Shown in pieces: positions 8,240 through 16,418 of a DNA stretch of 41,518 bases. The first letter of the stretch is position 1. Every line of letters starts with the position of its first letter. The notes beneath the pieces are model-generated. The model did no database searches and was not told the DNA's origin. It saw nothing but the letters and a program-made list of their open reading frames with translations. The stretch is from Proteobacteria bacterium UBA964 (lineage in GTDB: Bacteria > Pseudomonadota > Gammaproteobacteria > Steroidobacterales > Steroidobacteraceae). The DNA lies in NCBI GenBank assembly GCA_002292945.1, contig DBCG01000054.1, forward strand, positions 11,319 to 52,836, in the 5' to 3' direction. The position numbers and the translations under genes were made by a program.

Positions 8240-9084
8240 CCGGAAAATTCGTCGGTACCCAACGCTACATCGCCACGCCAGACCTCGAGATGGCGGTCAA
8301 TGCCGCCGTCACGCTCGGTCGGCCGCTCCTCATCAAGGGGGAGCCGGGCACCGGCAAGACGCAGCTCGCGCTCGAGGTCGCCGCCTCGCTCGGTCGACCG
8401 ATCTTCGAGTGGCACGTGAAGTCCACCAGCAAGGCGCAGCAGGGGCTCTACGAGTACGATGCCGTGTCGCGCCTGCGCGATTCGCAGCTCGGCGAGGCCC
8501 GCGTGGCCGACATCCGCAACTACATCGTACGCGGCAAGCTCTGGGAGGCCTTCGATTCACCCGAGCCGCCGGTGCTCCTGATCGACGAGATCGACAAGGC
8601 CGACATCGAGTTCCCGAACGATCTCCTGCGAGAGCTCGACCGCATGGAGTTCTACGTCTACGAGACCCGCGAGCTCGTCAAGGCGCGCCACCGGCCGGTG
8701 ATCATCATCACCAGCAACAACGAGAAAGAGCTGCCGGACGCGTTCCTGCGTCGTTGCTTCTTCCACTACATCCGGTTCCCGGACGCAGAGACGATGGAAA
8801 GGATCGTCGAGGTCCACCATCCGGGCCTGAAGCGTGAACTGCTCGCCGAGGCGCTCGGTGCCTTCTACCGCGTGCGTGAGACGCCCGGTCTCAAGAAGAA
8901 ACCATCGACCTCGGAGCTGCTCGACTGGATCAAGCTGCTGCTCGCGGAGGATCTTCCCCCCGAAGCGCTGCGCGGCGACGATCCGAAGAAATCGATCCCG
9001 CCGCTCTATGGTGCGCTGCTCAAGAACGAACAGGATGTGCACCTGTTCGAGCAGCTGGTGTTCCTCAACCGCCGGACGCGTTGA
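8236..9084 (+). CDS. MoxR-family AAA+ ATPase
   Basis: A 282-residue AAA+ ATPase of the MoxR type. These act as chaperones that mature or activate partner enzymes, usually with a VWA-domain protein. The Walker A motif GEPGTGKT is at 35-42, Walker B VLLIDE at 113-118, sensor 1 around Asn161 in ITSNNEKE, and the arginine pair LRRC follows at 171-174. The start overlaps the acylase stop (ATGA) and a VWA gene follows directly, the classical MoxR-VWA pair. The client is unknown. The fused gene order makes the upstream acylase a candidate, but it is predicted to be exported, so a cytoplasmic or membrane client is equally plausible. Confidence 0.88.
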   Translation: MTGKFVGTQRYIATPDLEMAVNAAVTLGRPLLIKGEPGTGKTQLALEVAASLGRPIFEWHVKSTSKAQQGLYEYDAVSRLRDSQLGEARVADIRNYIVRGKLWEAFDSPEPPVLLIDEIDKADIEFPNDLLRELDRMEFYVYETRELVKARHRPVIIITSNNEKELPDAFLRRCFFHYIRFPDAETMERIVEVHHPGLKRELLAEALGAFYRVRETPGLKKKPSTSELLDWIKLLLAEDLPPEALRGDDPKKSIPPLYGALLKNEQDVHLFEQLVFLNRRTR

Positions 9085-9086
9085 TC

Positions 9087-10283
9087 GTGTTGGTGCGCTT
9101 CTTCCTCGGCTTGCGCGAGGCGGGCGTGCCGGCGTCGGTGACCGAGTTGCTGTCCTTGCTGAGCGCGCTCGAGGCGCGTGTCGCCTCGCTCTCGGCGCAG
9201 GAGTTCTACTGGTTGGGGCGGATGGCGCTCGTGAAGGACGAGCGGCACTTCGACCGCTACGACCGGGTCTTCGCCGAGCACTTCGCGGGTGCGGAGCGGG
9301 CGTTCGCGGCGCTGCTCGCCGATGTGCCGCCTGATTGGCTGAAGTCGCTCGCGGAGCGGCTCTTCACCGAAGAGGAGCGGAGGAAGGTCGAGTCGCTCGG
9401 CGGTTGGGACAAGCTCCTCGAGACCTTGCGCGAGCGCTTGGCTGAGCAGAAAGAGCGGCATGAAGGCGGCAACAAGTGGATCGGTACCAACGGCACCTCG
9501 CCTTTCGGCTCCGGGGGTTTCAATCCCGAGGGTGTGCGCATCGGTTCGCAGGGCGCACGCCAACGCCGTGCGGTAAAGGTCTGGGAAGCCCGCGAGTACC
9601 GCAACCTCGACGACCGTCGCGAGCTCGGCACACGCAACCTCAAGATGGCGCTGCGCCGTCTGCGGCGCTTCGCGCGTGAAGGCGCTGCCGACCAGCTCGA
9701 TCTCGATGGCACGATCGAGGCGACCGCGCGCAATGCCGGGTGGCTGGACCTCAAGCTGATCCCTGAGCGCCGCAATGCGGTGAAGGTGTTGCTGCTGCTC
9801 GATATCGGCGGTTCGATGGACGACCATGTCCGGGTCTGCGAGGAGTTGTTCTCGGCGGCGCGCAGCGAGTTCAAGCACCTGAAGTCCTGGTACTTCCACA
9901 ATTTCCTCTATGAGCATCTCTGGCAGGACAACCGTCGTCGGCACACGGCGCGTACCACCACCTTGGAACTGCTGCGTACCTTCAACGCCGACTACCGCGT
10001 GGTCATCGTGGGCGATGCGACCATGAGTCCGCACGAGATCGTCCAGCCCGGTGGCAGCGTCGAGCACTGGAACGACGAATCGGGGGCGGCGTGGATGCAA
10101 CGGCTGACCTCGCATTTTCCGCGTCTCGTCTGGCTCAATCCCGAGCCGGAGGAACGTTGGGAATGGACGCCGTCGGTGGGCATGGTGCGCACGCTGGTCG
10201 GTGGGCGGATGTTCCCGCTGACGATCGAGGGTCTCGACCGGGCGATGCGGGCGCTGCGGCAGCCCGGACCATCCTCGGCCTGA
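9087..10283 (+). CDS. VWA domain-containing CoxE-like protein
   Basis: About 398 residues, related to the CoxE/VWA partners of MoxR ATPases. The N-terminal part is helical and charged. A von Willebrand factor A domain starts near residue 230. Its metal-site motif reads DIGGSMD (Asp239 to Ser243), so the first Ser of the canonical DxSxS is a Gly; a later VVIVGDATMSP segment supplies another acidic position. Start choice is uncertain: GTG 9087 gives MLVRFF, matching the expected family N-terminus and lying 2 nt after moxR, but TTG 9081 and GTG 9093 are also in frame. It probably acts with the upstream MoxR protein on an unidentified client. Confidence 0.85.
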   Translation: MLVRFFLGLREAGVPASVTELLSLLSALEARVASLSAQEFYWLGRMALVKDERHFDRYDRVFAEHFAGAERAFAALLADVPPDWLKSLAERLFTEEERRKVESLGGWDKLLETLRERLAEQKERHEGGNKWIGTNGTSPFGSGGFNPEGVRIGSQGARQRRAVKVWEAREYRNLDDRRELGTRNLKMALRRLRRFAREGAADQLDLDGTIEATARNAGWLDLKLIPERRNAVKVLLLLDIGGSMDDHVRVCEELFSAARSEFKHLKSWYFHNFLYEHLWQDNRRRHTARTTTLELLRTFNADYRVVIVGDATMSPHEIVQPGGSVEHWNDESGAAWMQRLTSHFPRLVWLNPEPEERWEWTPSVGMVRTLVGGRMFPLTIEGLDRAMRALRQPGPSSA

Positions 10284-10316
10284 GCAAAGCCGCGCTAGAG
10301 TCGCAGGAACGCCTGC
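10276..10316 (+). terminator. Two small hairpins at the VWA/patatin convergent junction
   Basis: CGGC (10276-10279) and GCCG (10289-10292) enclose the VWA stop TGA in their loop. GCAGG (10303-10307) and CCTGC (10312-10316) form a second 5-bp stem with an AACG loop inside the 3' end of the patatin gene. Neither is followed by a T-tract. They could act as weak bidirectional transcription brakes, since only 11 bp separate the two coding regions. The 4-bp stem could easily be chance. Confidence 0.25.
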
Positions 10317-11464
10317 AGCGGCCGTGATTGGGCCATCGTCTCCGCATGACCTTGCGCGATCATCACGCGGGTGTAGGCGGATTCGAACAACAGGTAGCTG
10401 GCGAGCAGGCCGCCCGCCTCGCCGCGTGCGCCGATGACCCCGAGCAGAGTGCGCAGCGTTCTTGGCAACGCGTCGATGTGTTGCGCGGCGGCGATCTGCG
10501 GGTCGCGTGCCGGCGTCAGCCGCAAGGCCTCGATGCGTCGCAGCCCCGGGATCGGTTGTGCCGCGGCTGACAGGAACAGGTTGGTGCGGCCCAGCGTCTC
10601 GAAATCAGCATCGACATGATCGCCGAACAGCGTATCGAGCATGAAGCCGAAGATCTCTCCTGGTGAGGGCGCACGCCTGCGCCCCATCAGCTGTTCGGTG
10701 CCGCCGCTGCCGACCGCGCGCACGCCGAGCACCAGTACCCGGTCGGCGCCGAGCTTGATGGCGGGGGAGATCGGCGCCAATTGGCGCATCGCGCCGTCCC
10801 CGAAGTAGACATCGCCGAGCTTCACGGCCGGGAACAGGAAGGGGATCGCCGAGCTGGCCATGAGGTGGTCGAGCTCGAGACGGGTGCGGACGCCGTTACG
10901 GCGTACGCCTTGCCATGCCTGCACACCCGGTGCGGCCTCGAAGAACACGCGGTGGTGACCGCCGGCATAGCTGGTGGCGGCCAAAGCGAGGGCGTGCAGA
11001 TGGCCCGCGCCGATATGTCCACGGATACCCTCCCAATCGATGCGCTCGGCGAGCAACCGACGCAGCGGCCCGTTGTCGAGCAAGGCGGGCGGTGCTTGCG
11101 TCAGCCGTCCCCCGGACAACGCGGAGGCCACCCAGCGCACACCGGCGCCCAGCATCGCGCCGATGCTGGTATCGAAGACCTGGGAGACCGTGAAGTTGCT
11201 CCAGACCTCTTCCAGACGCCTCACGCCCTCGCGCCAATCGTCGGCGTGATGGGCGAGCACGGCTGCGCAAACGGCTCCCGCCGAGGTCCCGACGATGATG
11301 TCCCACGGCGGGCGTTCCTCAGGCCAGGTTTCGGCCAAGGCTTTCAGGACCCCGACCTGATAGGCCGCGCGCGCGCCGCCACCGGCGAGCACCAACGCCG
11401 TCCTGCGCGGTGCCGACCGGGGGTCGTACGCGATCAACGGCTCGTCAGTCGGATCCTGGCGCAT
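10295..11464 (-). CDS. Patatin-like phospholipase
   Basis: A 389-residue patatin-family acyl hydrolase using a Ser-Asp dyad to cleave lipid acyl esters. The oxyanion loop GGGARAAYQVG is at 28-38. The nucleophile is Ser61 in the GTSAG elbow, and the catalytic Asp223 sits in YFGDGAM. There is no obvious signal peptide, so it is probably cytoplasmic or peripheral on the inner membrane, unlike the long secreted patatin toxins. It is a single gene, convergent with the VWA gene and divergent from the peroxiredoxin gene (87 bp between starts). Substrate is unknown; membrane lipid turnover is the generic inference. Confidence 0.88.
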   Translation of the reverse strand: MRQDPTDEPLIAYDPRSAPRRTALVLAGGGARAAYQVGVLKALAETWPEERPPWDIIVGTSAGAVCAAVLAHHADDWREGVRRLEEVWSNFTVSQVFDTSIGAMLGAGVRWVASALSGGRLTQAPPALLDNGPLRRLLAERIDWEGIRGHIGAGHLHALALAATSYAGGHHRVFFEAAPGVQAWQGVRRNGVRTRLELDHLMASSAIPFLFPAVKLGDVYFGDGAMRQLAPISPAIKLGADRVLVLGVRAVGSGGTEQLMGRRRAPSPGEIFGFMLDTLFGDHVDADFETLGRTNLFLSAAAQPIPGLRRIEALRLTPARDPQIAAAQHIDALPRTLRTLLGVIGARGEAGGLLASYLLFESAYTRVMIAQGHAETMAQSRPLQAFLRL

Positions 11465-11551
11465 CGGGCTATTGTGCCGCAGCCCGGGCGTGGTGATGAT
11501 AGGCCGTGACTGCGCGGCCCCGCCCCGCCACCTGAACTCCGGAGAATTTCC

Positions 11552-12130
11552 ATGCGTACGGTCCGAGCCCTGTCGTCCCCCCTTGTCCTCGCGTTGTCAG
11601 CGGCCCTGTCGGTCGCAGTCGCGTTGCTGGCATGGCCCGCACTGGCGGCCTCACCCAAAGTCGGGGCCATGGCGCCGGATTTCCGTTTGCAGGACCAGAA
11701 CGGCGATTGGGTCACGCTGCAGTCCCAGCGCGGTAAGTGGGTGGTGTTGTATTTCTACCCGAAGGACGGGACCCCGGGCTGCACGAGTCAGGCTTGTGGG
11801 CTGCGCGACAACATCTTCGCTTTCCGCCGTGAGAGCGCGGTGATCCTGGGCGTCAGCGTCGATGATGCCGCGTCGAAGAAAGCGTTCGCGAAGGAGCACA
11901 GCTTGCCGTTCCCGGTTTTGGCGGATCCCACCAAGGCGGTCTCCAAATCCTACGGCGTGCTCACCAGCCTGCTCGGCATGGTGGAGTACTCGCGCCGCGA
12001 TACCTTCATCATCGACCCGCAGGGACGGGTGGCCCGTCATTTCGAGAAGGTCGATGCCGACGGCCATGCCGAGCTCGTATTGGCCGAGATCAAGCGCCTG
12101 AAGGCGGCGCCTCCCGCCAAGGTCGGTTGA
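11552..12130 (+). CDS. Exported PrxQ/Bcp-type peroxiredoxin
   Basis: A 192-residue thiol peroxidase that reduces hydrogen peroxide and organic hydroperoxides. The peroxidatic Cys77 lies in DGTPGCT, with the resolving Cys82 five residues later, the pattern of the PrxQ/Bcp subgroup. Unlike typical cytoplasmic Bcp, it has a clear Sec signal peptide (residues 1 to about 33, ending WPALAA), so it should act in the periplasm. GGAG lies at a good distance before ATG 11552. A DUF1838-like Tat substrate begins 15 bp after the stop, suggesting a two-gene envelope operon. A periplasmic thiol reductant would be needed; none is encoded nearby. Confidence 0.9.
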   Translation: MRTVRALSSPLVLALSAALSVAVALLAWPALAASPKVGAMAPDFRLQDQNGDWVTLQSQRGKWVVLYFYPKDGTPGCTSQACGLRDNIFAFRRESAVILGVSVDDAASKKAFAKEHSLPFPVLADPTKAVSKSYGVLTSLLGMVEYSRRDTFIIDPQGRVARHFEKVDADGHAELVLAEIKRLKAAPPAKVG

Positions 12131-12145
12131 ACGGCGCACGGCTGC

Positions 12146-13171
12146 ATGTCCGATCACCCGACCCGGCCCGAGCGCCGCGATTTTCTCACCACCGCAAGCG
12201 GATTGGGTGGTGCGCTGGCCGTCGGTGGCGCGGGGCTCGCCGGTCTGAGTTTCGGGCCGATCGCCGGTGCCGCCTCGATGCTGTCCTCGAGGTACGGTAT
12301 GGGTCCGGGCCTCAAGGGGCCTTACCTCGACCTCACGACCGGCCAGGGCAATCAGCTCGCCTACGCGCGCATCCAGGGCGACCTCGATTTCGGCAAGCCG
12401 AAGTTTTTCTGGTTCAAGGGCTATGTCTACGCGGTCGAGCCCATGAAACGGGTCGTGGACCTGGTGGGCGCTTCGGGCTTCGGCGTGATCCGTTTGGCGC
12501 CAGGTCCCGACGGCTCGATCCGGCGCATGTGCCGCGAGGTCCTCTTGTACACCGACCTGCGCACCGGCGAAGTGCTCGATGAGTGGAAGAACCCGTTGAC
12601 CTCCGAGACGGTCAAGGTGATGCATGTCGACAACGACCCGTTCAACTACCTCATCGAGGAATGGTTCCCGGCGCCGCCGAAGTTCGGTGGCCTGAACCAG
12701 GGCCCGCCGCCGCCACGCATCCCGTTCATCCTGCCCTGGCACCAGCATGGCGACATGGCGGCGATGGAGATCCACATCCACCTCGCCTACCCGAGCGCGC
12801 TGCAGCCTGACAGGTGGCCGCGCGAGTCGGCAGGTCCCATCGCCCAGGTGTCGGAGTTCTTCGCGCATCATGTGAAGGTCGCCGACCTTCAGGATCCGAC
12901 GTTGACGACGCTCGATTACACCGGCACCTGGAACCGCATCACGCCCTGGCTGCCCTGGATGTTGATGGGCCAGCGGCCGGGCCAGTGCCAGTACGCCTGC
13001 TTCATGGGCACGACGAAAGATCTGGAGTCGGTGTTGTCGCGGCCGGTGCTCGACCACGCGCAGAAGCACTACGCCAAGTACTTCGATGCGCCGACCGAGT
13101 GGACAGCGGGCCCGAGTCTTTCGAGCCTCGAGCACTACGCGCAGCGCGCCAAGCCCGCTCCGGTGAAGTGA
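12146..13171 (+). CDS. DUF1838-like Tat-exported protein
   Basis: A 341-residue protein with a twin-arginine signal (ERRDFLTTAS, residues 9-18) followed by a Gly/Ala-rich hydrophobic stretch to about residue 44, so it is probably exported folded to the periplasm. The mature part contains REVLLYTDLRTGEVLDEW, NPLTSETVKVMHV and NDPFNY, which I recognise as typical of DUF1838, a family without known function. It is rich in aromatic residues and has a central HQHGDMAAMEIHIH stretch whose histidines could bind a metal; that is only a guess. It is probably co-transcribed with the upstream peroxiredoxin, so an oxidative or redox context is possible. Confidence 0.7.
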   Translation: MSDHPTRPERRDFLTTASGLGGALAVGGAGLAGLSFGPIAGAASMLSSRYGMGPGLKGPYLDLTTGQGNQLAYARIQGDLDFGKPKFFWFKGYVYAVEPMKRVVDLVGASGFGVIRLAPGPDGSIRRMCREVLLYTDLRTGEVLDEWKNPLTSETVKVMHVDNDPFNYLIEEWFPAPPKFGGLNQGPPPPRIPFILPWHQHGDMAAMEIHIHLAYPSALQPDRWPRESAGPIAQVSEFFAHHVKVADLQDPTLTTLDYTGTWNRITPWLPWMLMGQRPGQCQYACFMGTTKDLESVLSRPVLDHAQKHYAKYFDAPTEWTAGPSLSSLEHYAQRAKPAPVK

Positions 13172-13180
13172 AGGTCGACG

Positions 13181-13197
13181 GCGTGCTCAGCGCACGC
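13181..13197. terminator. Hairpin around the fumarase stop codon
   Basis: GCGTGC (13181-13186) and GCACGC (13192-13197) form a perfect 6-bp stem whose 5-nt loop TCAGC holds the fumarase stop codon (minus strand). It sits where the DUF1838 gene and the fumarase gene converge, 15 bp apart. With no T-tract on either side it would be a non-canonical bidirectional terminator or mRNA 3' protection element. Confidence 0.4.
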
Positions 13198-14713
13198 GTA
13201 CCGGGATCCGCGCCGCGATCTTCGCGCCCCATTCGGCGGGGCCGCTCTGGTGCACCGATTCGCCGCGCGCGTCCACCGCCACGGTCACCGGCATGTCCTG
13301 CACGGTGAACTCATAGATCGCTTCCATGCCGAGGTCTTCGAACGCGACCACGCGTGAGGCGCGGATCGCCTTCGAGACGAGATACGCGGCGCCGCCGACC
13401 GCCATCAGGTAGGCGGCCTTGTGCTTGCGGATGGCCTCGATGCCGATGGGGCCGCGTTCGGCCTTGCCGATCATGGCGATGAGGCCGGTCTTCTCGAGCA
13501 TCATCTCGGTGAACTTGTCCATGCGCGTCGCGGTGGTAGGGCCTGCGGGGCCCACCACCTCGTCGCGCACCGGGTCGACCGGGCCGACGTAATAGATGAC
13601 GCGGTTTCGAAGATCGACGCCGGGCGGCAGCCCCTCACCGCGGGCGAACAGGTCGGCGATGCGCTTGTGGGCGGCGTCTCGGCCGGTGAGCATGCGACCG
13701 TTCAGTAGCAGCCGTTCCCCCGGCTTCCAGCTCGCCACCTGTTCCGGCGTCAAAGAATCGAGGTCGACGCGGCGCGCTTCCGGCGAAGGTTTCCAGTCGA
13801 CCTTGGGCCAGCGGGTGAGGTCGGGCGGATCGAGCCGCGCCGGTCCGCTGCCGTCGAGCGTGAAATGTACATGCCGCGTGGCTGCGCAGTTGGGGATCAT
13901 GGCGATGGGCTTGGAGGCGGCATGCGTCGGGTAGTCGAGGATCTTCACGTCGAGTACGGTGGCGAGTCCGCCGAGCCCCTGGGCGCCGATGCCGAGCGCG
14001 TTGACCTTGTCGTGCAGCTCGATGCGCAGCTCCTCGAGGGGCGTCTTCGGGCCACGTGCCTTGAGCTCCGTCATATCGATCGGATCCATCAATGATTCCT
14101 TCGCGAGAACCATCGCCTTCTCGGCCGAACCGCCGATACCGATGCCGAGCATGCCGGGCGGACACCAGCCTGCGCCCATGGTGGGGACGGTCTTCACCAC
14201 CCAGTCGACGATGGAATCGGACGGATTCAGCATCGCGAACTTCGCCTTGTTCTCGGAGCCGCCGCCCTTGGCCGAGACGGTGACCTCGACCGAGTCACCC
14301 TCGACCAGCTCCACATGCACCACCGCCGGCGTGTTGTCGCGGGTGTTGCGGCGCGTGAACGCGGGATCGGCGACGATGCTGGCGCGCAGCGTGTTGTCCG
14401 GATCCAGGTAGGCCCTGCGCACGCCCTCATCGACCATCTGTTGAAGGTTCAGCGTGGCGTCCCAACGCACGCCCATGCCCACCTTCACGAACGCCACCAC
14501 GATGCCGGTGTCCTGGCAGATCGGGCGATGGCCTTCGGCGCACATGCGCGAGTTGGTGAGGATCTGCGCGATCGCGTCCTTGGCCGCCGGGGATTCCTCG
14601 AGTTCGTACGCACGACCCAAGGATTCGATGTAGTCCATCGGGTGGTAGTACGAGATGTACTGCAGGGCGTCGGCGACGCTCTCGATGAAGTGCTGCTGCG
14701 AGATGACGGTCAT
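13187..14713 (-). CDS. Fumarate hydratase, class I (iron-sulfur)
   Basis: Reversibly hydrates fumarate to L-malate in the citric acid cycle. Its 508 residues fit the oxygen-sensitive class I enzymes with fused alpha and beta domains. Three cysteines that should bind the 4Fe-4S cluster are visible: Cys66 in RPICQDTG, Cys184 in AGWCPPGMLG and Cys276 in IPNCAATRHVHF. The C-terminal half carries the lyase motifs TTATRMD and MIGKAERGP. I leave the symbol blank because fumA and fumB cannot be separated by sequence reading. It lies 60 bp after apaH on the same strand, so it may be read with that operon or have its own promoter. Confidence 0.94.
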   Translation of the reverse strand: MTVISQQHFIESVADALQYISYYHPMDYIESLGRAYELEESPAAKDAIAQILTNSRMCAEGHRPICQDTGIVVAFVKVGMGVRWDATLNLQQMVDEGVRRAYLDPDNTLRASIVADPAFTRRNTRDNTPAVVHVELVEGDSVEVTVSAKGGGSENKAKFAMLNPSDSIVDWVVKTVPTMGAGWCPPGMLGIGIGGSAEKAMVLAKESLMDPIDMTELKARGPKTPLEELRIELHDKVNALGIGAQGLGGLATVLDVKILDYPTHAASKPIAMIPNCAATRHVHFTLDGSGPARLDPPDLTRWPKVDWKPSPEARRVDLDSLTPEQVASWKPGERLLLNGRMLTGRDAAHKRIADLFARGEGLPPGVDLRNRVIYYVGPVDPVRDEVVGPAGPTTATRMDKFTEMMLEKTGLIAMIGKAERGPIGIEAIRKHKAAYLMAVGGAAYLVSKAIRASRVVAFEDLGMEAIYEFTVQDMPVTVAVDARGESVHQSGPAEWGAKIAARIPVRVR

Positions 14714-14773
14714 GGGGTTGCTCGTGCCGGCGGGACACCGGCTGCAGGGTGGGTGGGTCGAGAAGACAGGATT

Positions 14774-15616
14774 CTAGCCGGGCAGGCGATGCGACGCGCA
14801 GGGGACCTGCCAACGGCATGAGGGATCGTCGAGGGAGACGGCCGTCAGAGCACCACCCCACACACAACCGGTGTCTAGGGCGATCAGGTCGTCCCGCAGC
14901 ACGAGTCCGAGCGTCGACCAGTGACCGATCACCACCCTGGCCTCGGCGCTGTGTCGGCCGGGTGCATCGAACCACGGGAACCAACCGCGAGGGGTGTCGG
15001 CCACGCTGCCTTTGCGCTTCAGGTCGAGGCGCCCCTCGCCATCGACGACGCGCATGCGGGTGAGCGCGTTGATGATGAAGCGTCGTCGGGCCGCGCCGGT
15101 GAGTGCGGGATCCCACCGGTCCGGCTCGTTGCCATACAGGGTGTCGAACAACGCTACCGGATCGTTGCGTAGTGCGGTCTCGACCTCCGCGGCATGCTGC
15201 AGGGTCTCGGCGACGCTCCATTGAGGCGCGACACCGGCATGCACCATGAGGTCTTCGCGGGCATCACGGACAGCCGGCGCGTGCACGGCGAGCGGCCGCG
15301 TCATCAACCAGTCGAGCAATGACGTTCGGTCCGGTGCTTCGAGCACGGCATCGAGCGTGTCATCCTTGCGCAATCGTCGGCCGCCGCTGCCGCAGGCCAC
15401 GGCGAGCAGGTGCAGGTCGTGGTTGCCGAGCACCACGCGGGCGTTGTCGCCGAGTGCGCGCACGAAACGCAGCACGCCGAGCGAATCGGGCCCACGGTTG
15501 ACGAGGTCGCCGACGAACCAGAGCTGGTCGCGGTCGGCAGAGAAGCGTACCGCCTGCAACAGGTCGCGCAATTCATCGAGGCAGCCCTGTAGGTCGCCGA
15601 TCGCGATCCGCGCCAT
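14774..15616 (-). CDS. apaH: Bis(5'-nucleosyl)-tetraphosphatase, symmetrical
   Basis: Hydrolyses diadenosine tetraphosphate (Ap4A) to two ADP and can also decap Np4-capped RNA. The 280-residue protein starts MARIAIGDLQGC and shows the metallophosphatase motifs GDLQG (7-11), GDLVNRG (36-42), GNHD (64-67) and later VHAGVAPQW and IGHWSTLG. The frame is open far upstream into rsmA, but the family N-terminus fixes the start at 15616, 4 bp after the rsmA stop. In enterobacteria apaG sits between rsmA and apaH; here it is missing. Confidence 0.95.
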   Translation of the reverse strand: MARIAIGDLQGCLDELRDLLQAVRFSADRDQLWFVGDLVNRGPDSLGVLRFVRALGDNARVVLGNHDLHLLAVACGSGGRRLRKDDTLDAVLEAPDRTSLLDWLMTRPLAVHAPAVRDAREDLMVHAGVAPQWSVAETLQHAAEVETALRNDPVALFDTLYGNEPDRWDPALTGAARRRFIINALTRMRVVDGEGRLDLKRKGSVADTPRGWFPWFDAPGRHSAEARVVIGHWSTLGLVLRDDLIALDTGCVWGGALTAVSLDDPSCRWQVPCASHRLPG

Positions 15617-15620
15617 GACT

Positions 15621-16412
15621 TCACTCCCCGCGGACGGATGAGGTGGGCGGCAGGCATAGCGCCAGTGCGGCGAACGCCGCAGGCGCCAGCACCTCGGGAC
15701 GCGCGCCGGGGTCGATGCCGCAGGCGGCGATCGCTTCGGCATCGAGCAGCGTCCGCAGGCCGTTACGCAGCGTCTTGCGGCGCTGCGAGAACGCCGCTGC
15801 GACCACCCGGCCGTAGCGATCATCGACCGCGAACGCCGGGGCCTCGCGCACCGTGAGGCGGGCGACCGCTGACCAGACCCTCGGTGCAGGACGGAAGGCG
15901 TCAGGTCCGACATCGAAGAGGTGTTCCGCCTGCACCCAAGGCGCAAGCATCACCGTCAGGCGACCGTAGTCGTCGCTGCCGGGTGCGGCGCAGATCCGGT
16001 CGATGACCTCTTTCTGCAGCATGATGTGCAGGTCGTGTATCGCCCCGGGTGTCTCGAGCAGATGGAACATCAGCGGCGTCGAGATGTTGTAGGGCAGGTT
16101 GCCCACGATGCGCAGCCGTTGGCCACGCAGCGCCGCCAGCGCGGCGAAATCGAAGCGCAGGGCATCGGCCTCGTGCAGCACCAAGCCGCGCGGCACGAGC
16201 CGAGTGCGCAGTGAGGCGGCGAGGTCGCGATCGATCTCGATCGCGTCCATCGTGCCTGCTGCGGCGAGCAAGTCCTCGGTGATCGCGCCATGTCCGGGAC
16301 CGATCTCGACCATCGGCGCGCCCGGTCGCGCGCCGATCGCGGCGACGATGCGGTCTATGACCTGCGTATCGTGCAGGAAATGCTGACCGAAACGCTTGCG
16401 TGCGAACACCAT
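15621..16412 (-). CDS. rsmA: 16S rRNA dimethyladenosine transferase
   Basis: Dimethylates two adjacent adenosines in the 3'-terminal hairpin of 16S rRNA using S-adenosylmethionine, a late step of 30S subunit maturation (also called KsgA). Length is 263 residues. The start has the family signature KRFGQHFLHD (6-15). The SAM-binding motif EIGPGHGAIT begins at residue 36, and the catalytic NLPYNI motif is at 105-110. FRPAPRVWSAV and FSQRRKTLRN mark the C-terminal domain. It lies 6 bp after pdxA and 4 bp before apaH in the lptD operon. Confidence 0.97.
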   Translation of the reverse strand: MVFARKRFGQHFLHDTQVIDRIVAAIGARPGAPMVEIGPGHGAITEDLLAAAGTMDAIEIDRDLAASLRTRLVPRGLVLHEADALRFDFAALAALRGQRLRIVGNLPYNISTPLMFHLLETPGAIHDLHIMLQKEVIDRICAAPGSDDYGRLTVMLAPWVQAEHLFDVGPDAFRPAPRVWSAVARLTVREAPAFAVDDRYGRVVAAAFSQRRKTLRNGLRTLLDAEAIAACGIDPGARPEVLAPAAFAALALCLPPTSSVRGE

Positions 16413-16418
16413 GACGGG

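Noticed and set aside
15617..15946. Long N-terminal extension of ApaH into rsmA
   Set aside because: The upstream codons are Arg/Ser-rich out-of-frame rsmA sequence. ApaH proteins begin at the GDLQG-containing strand.
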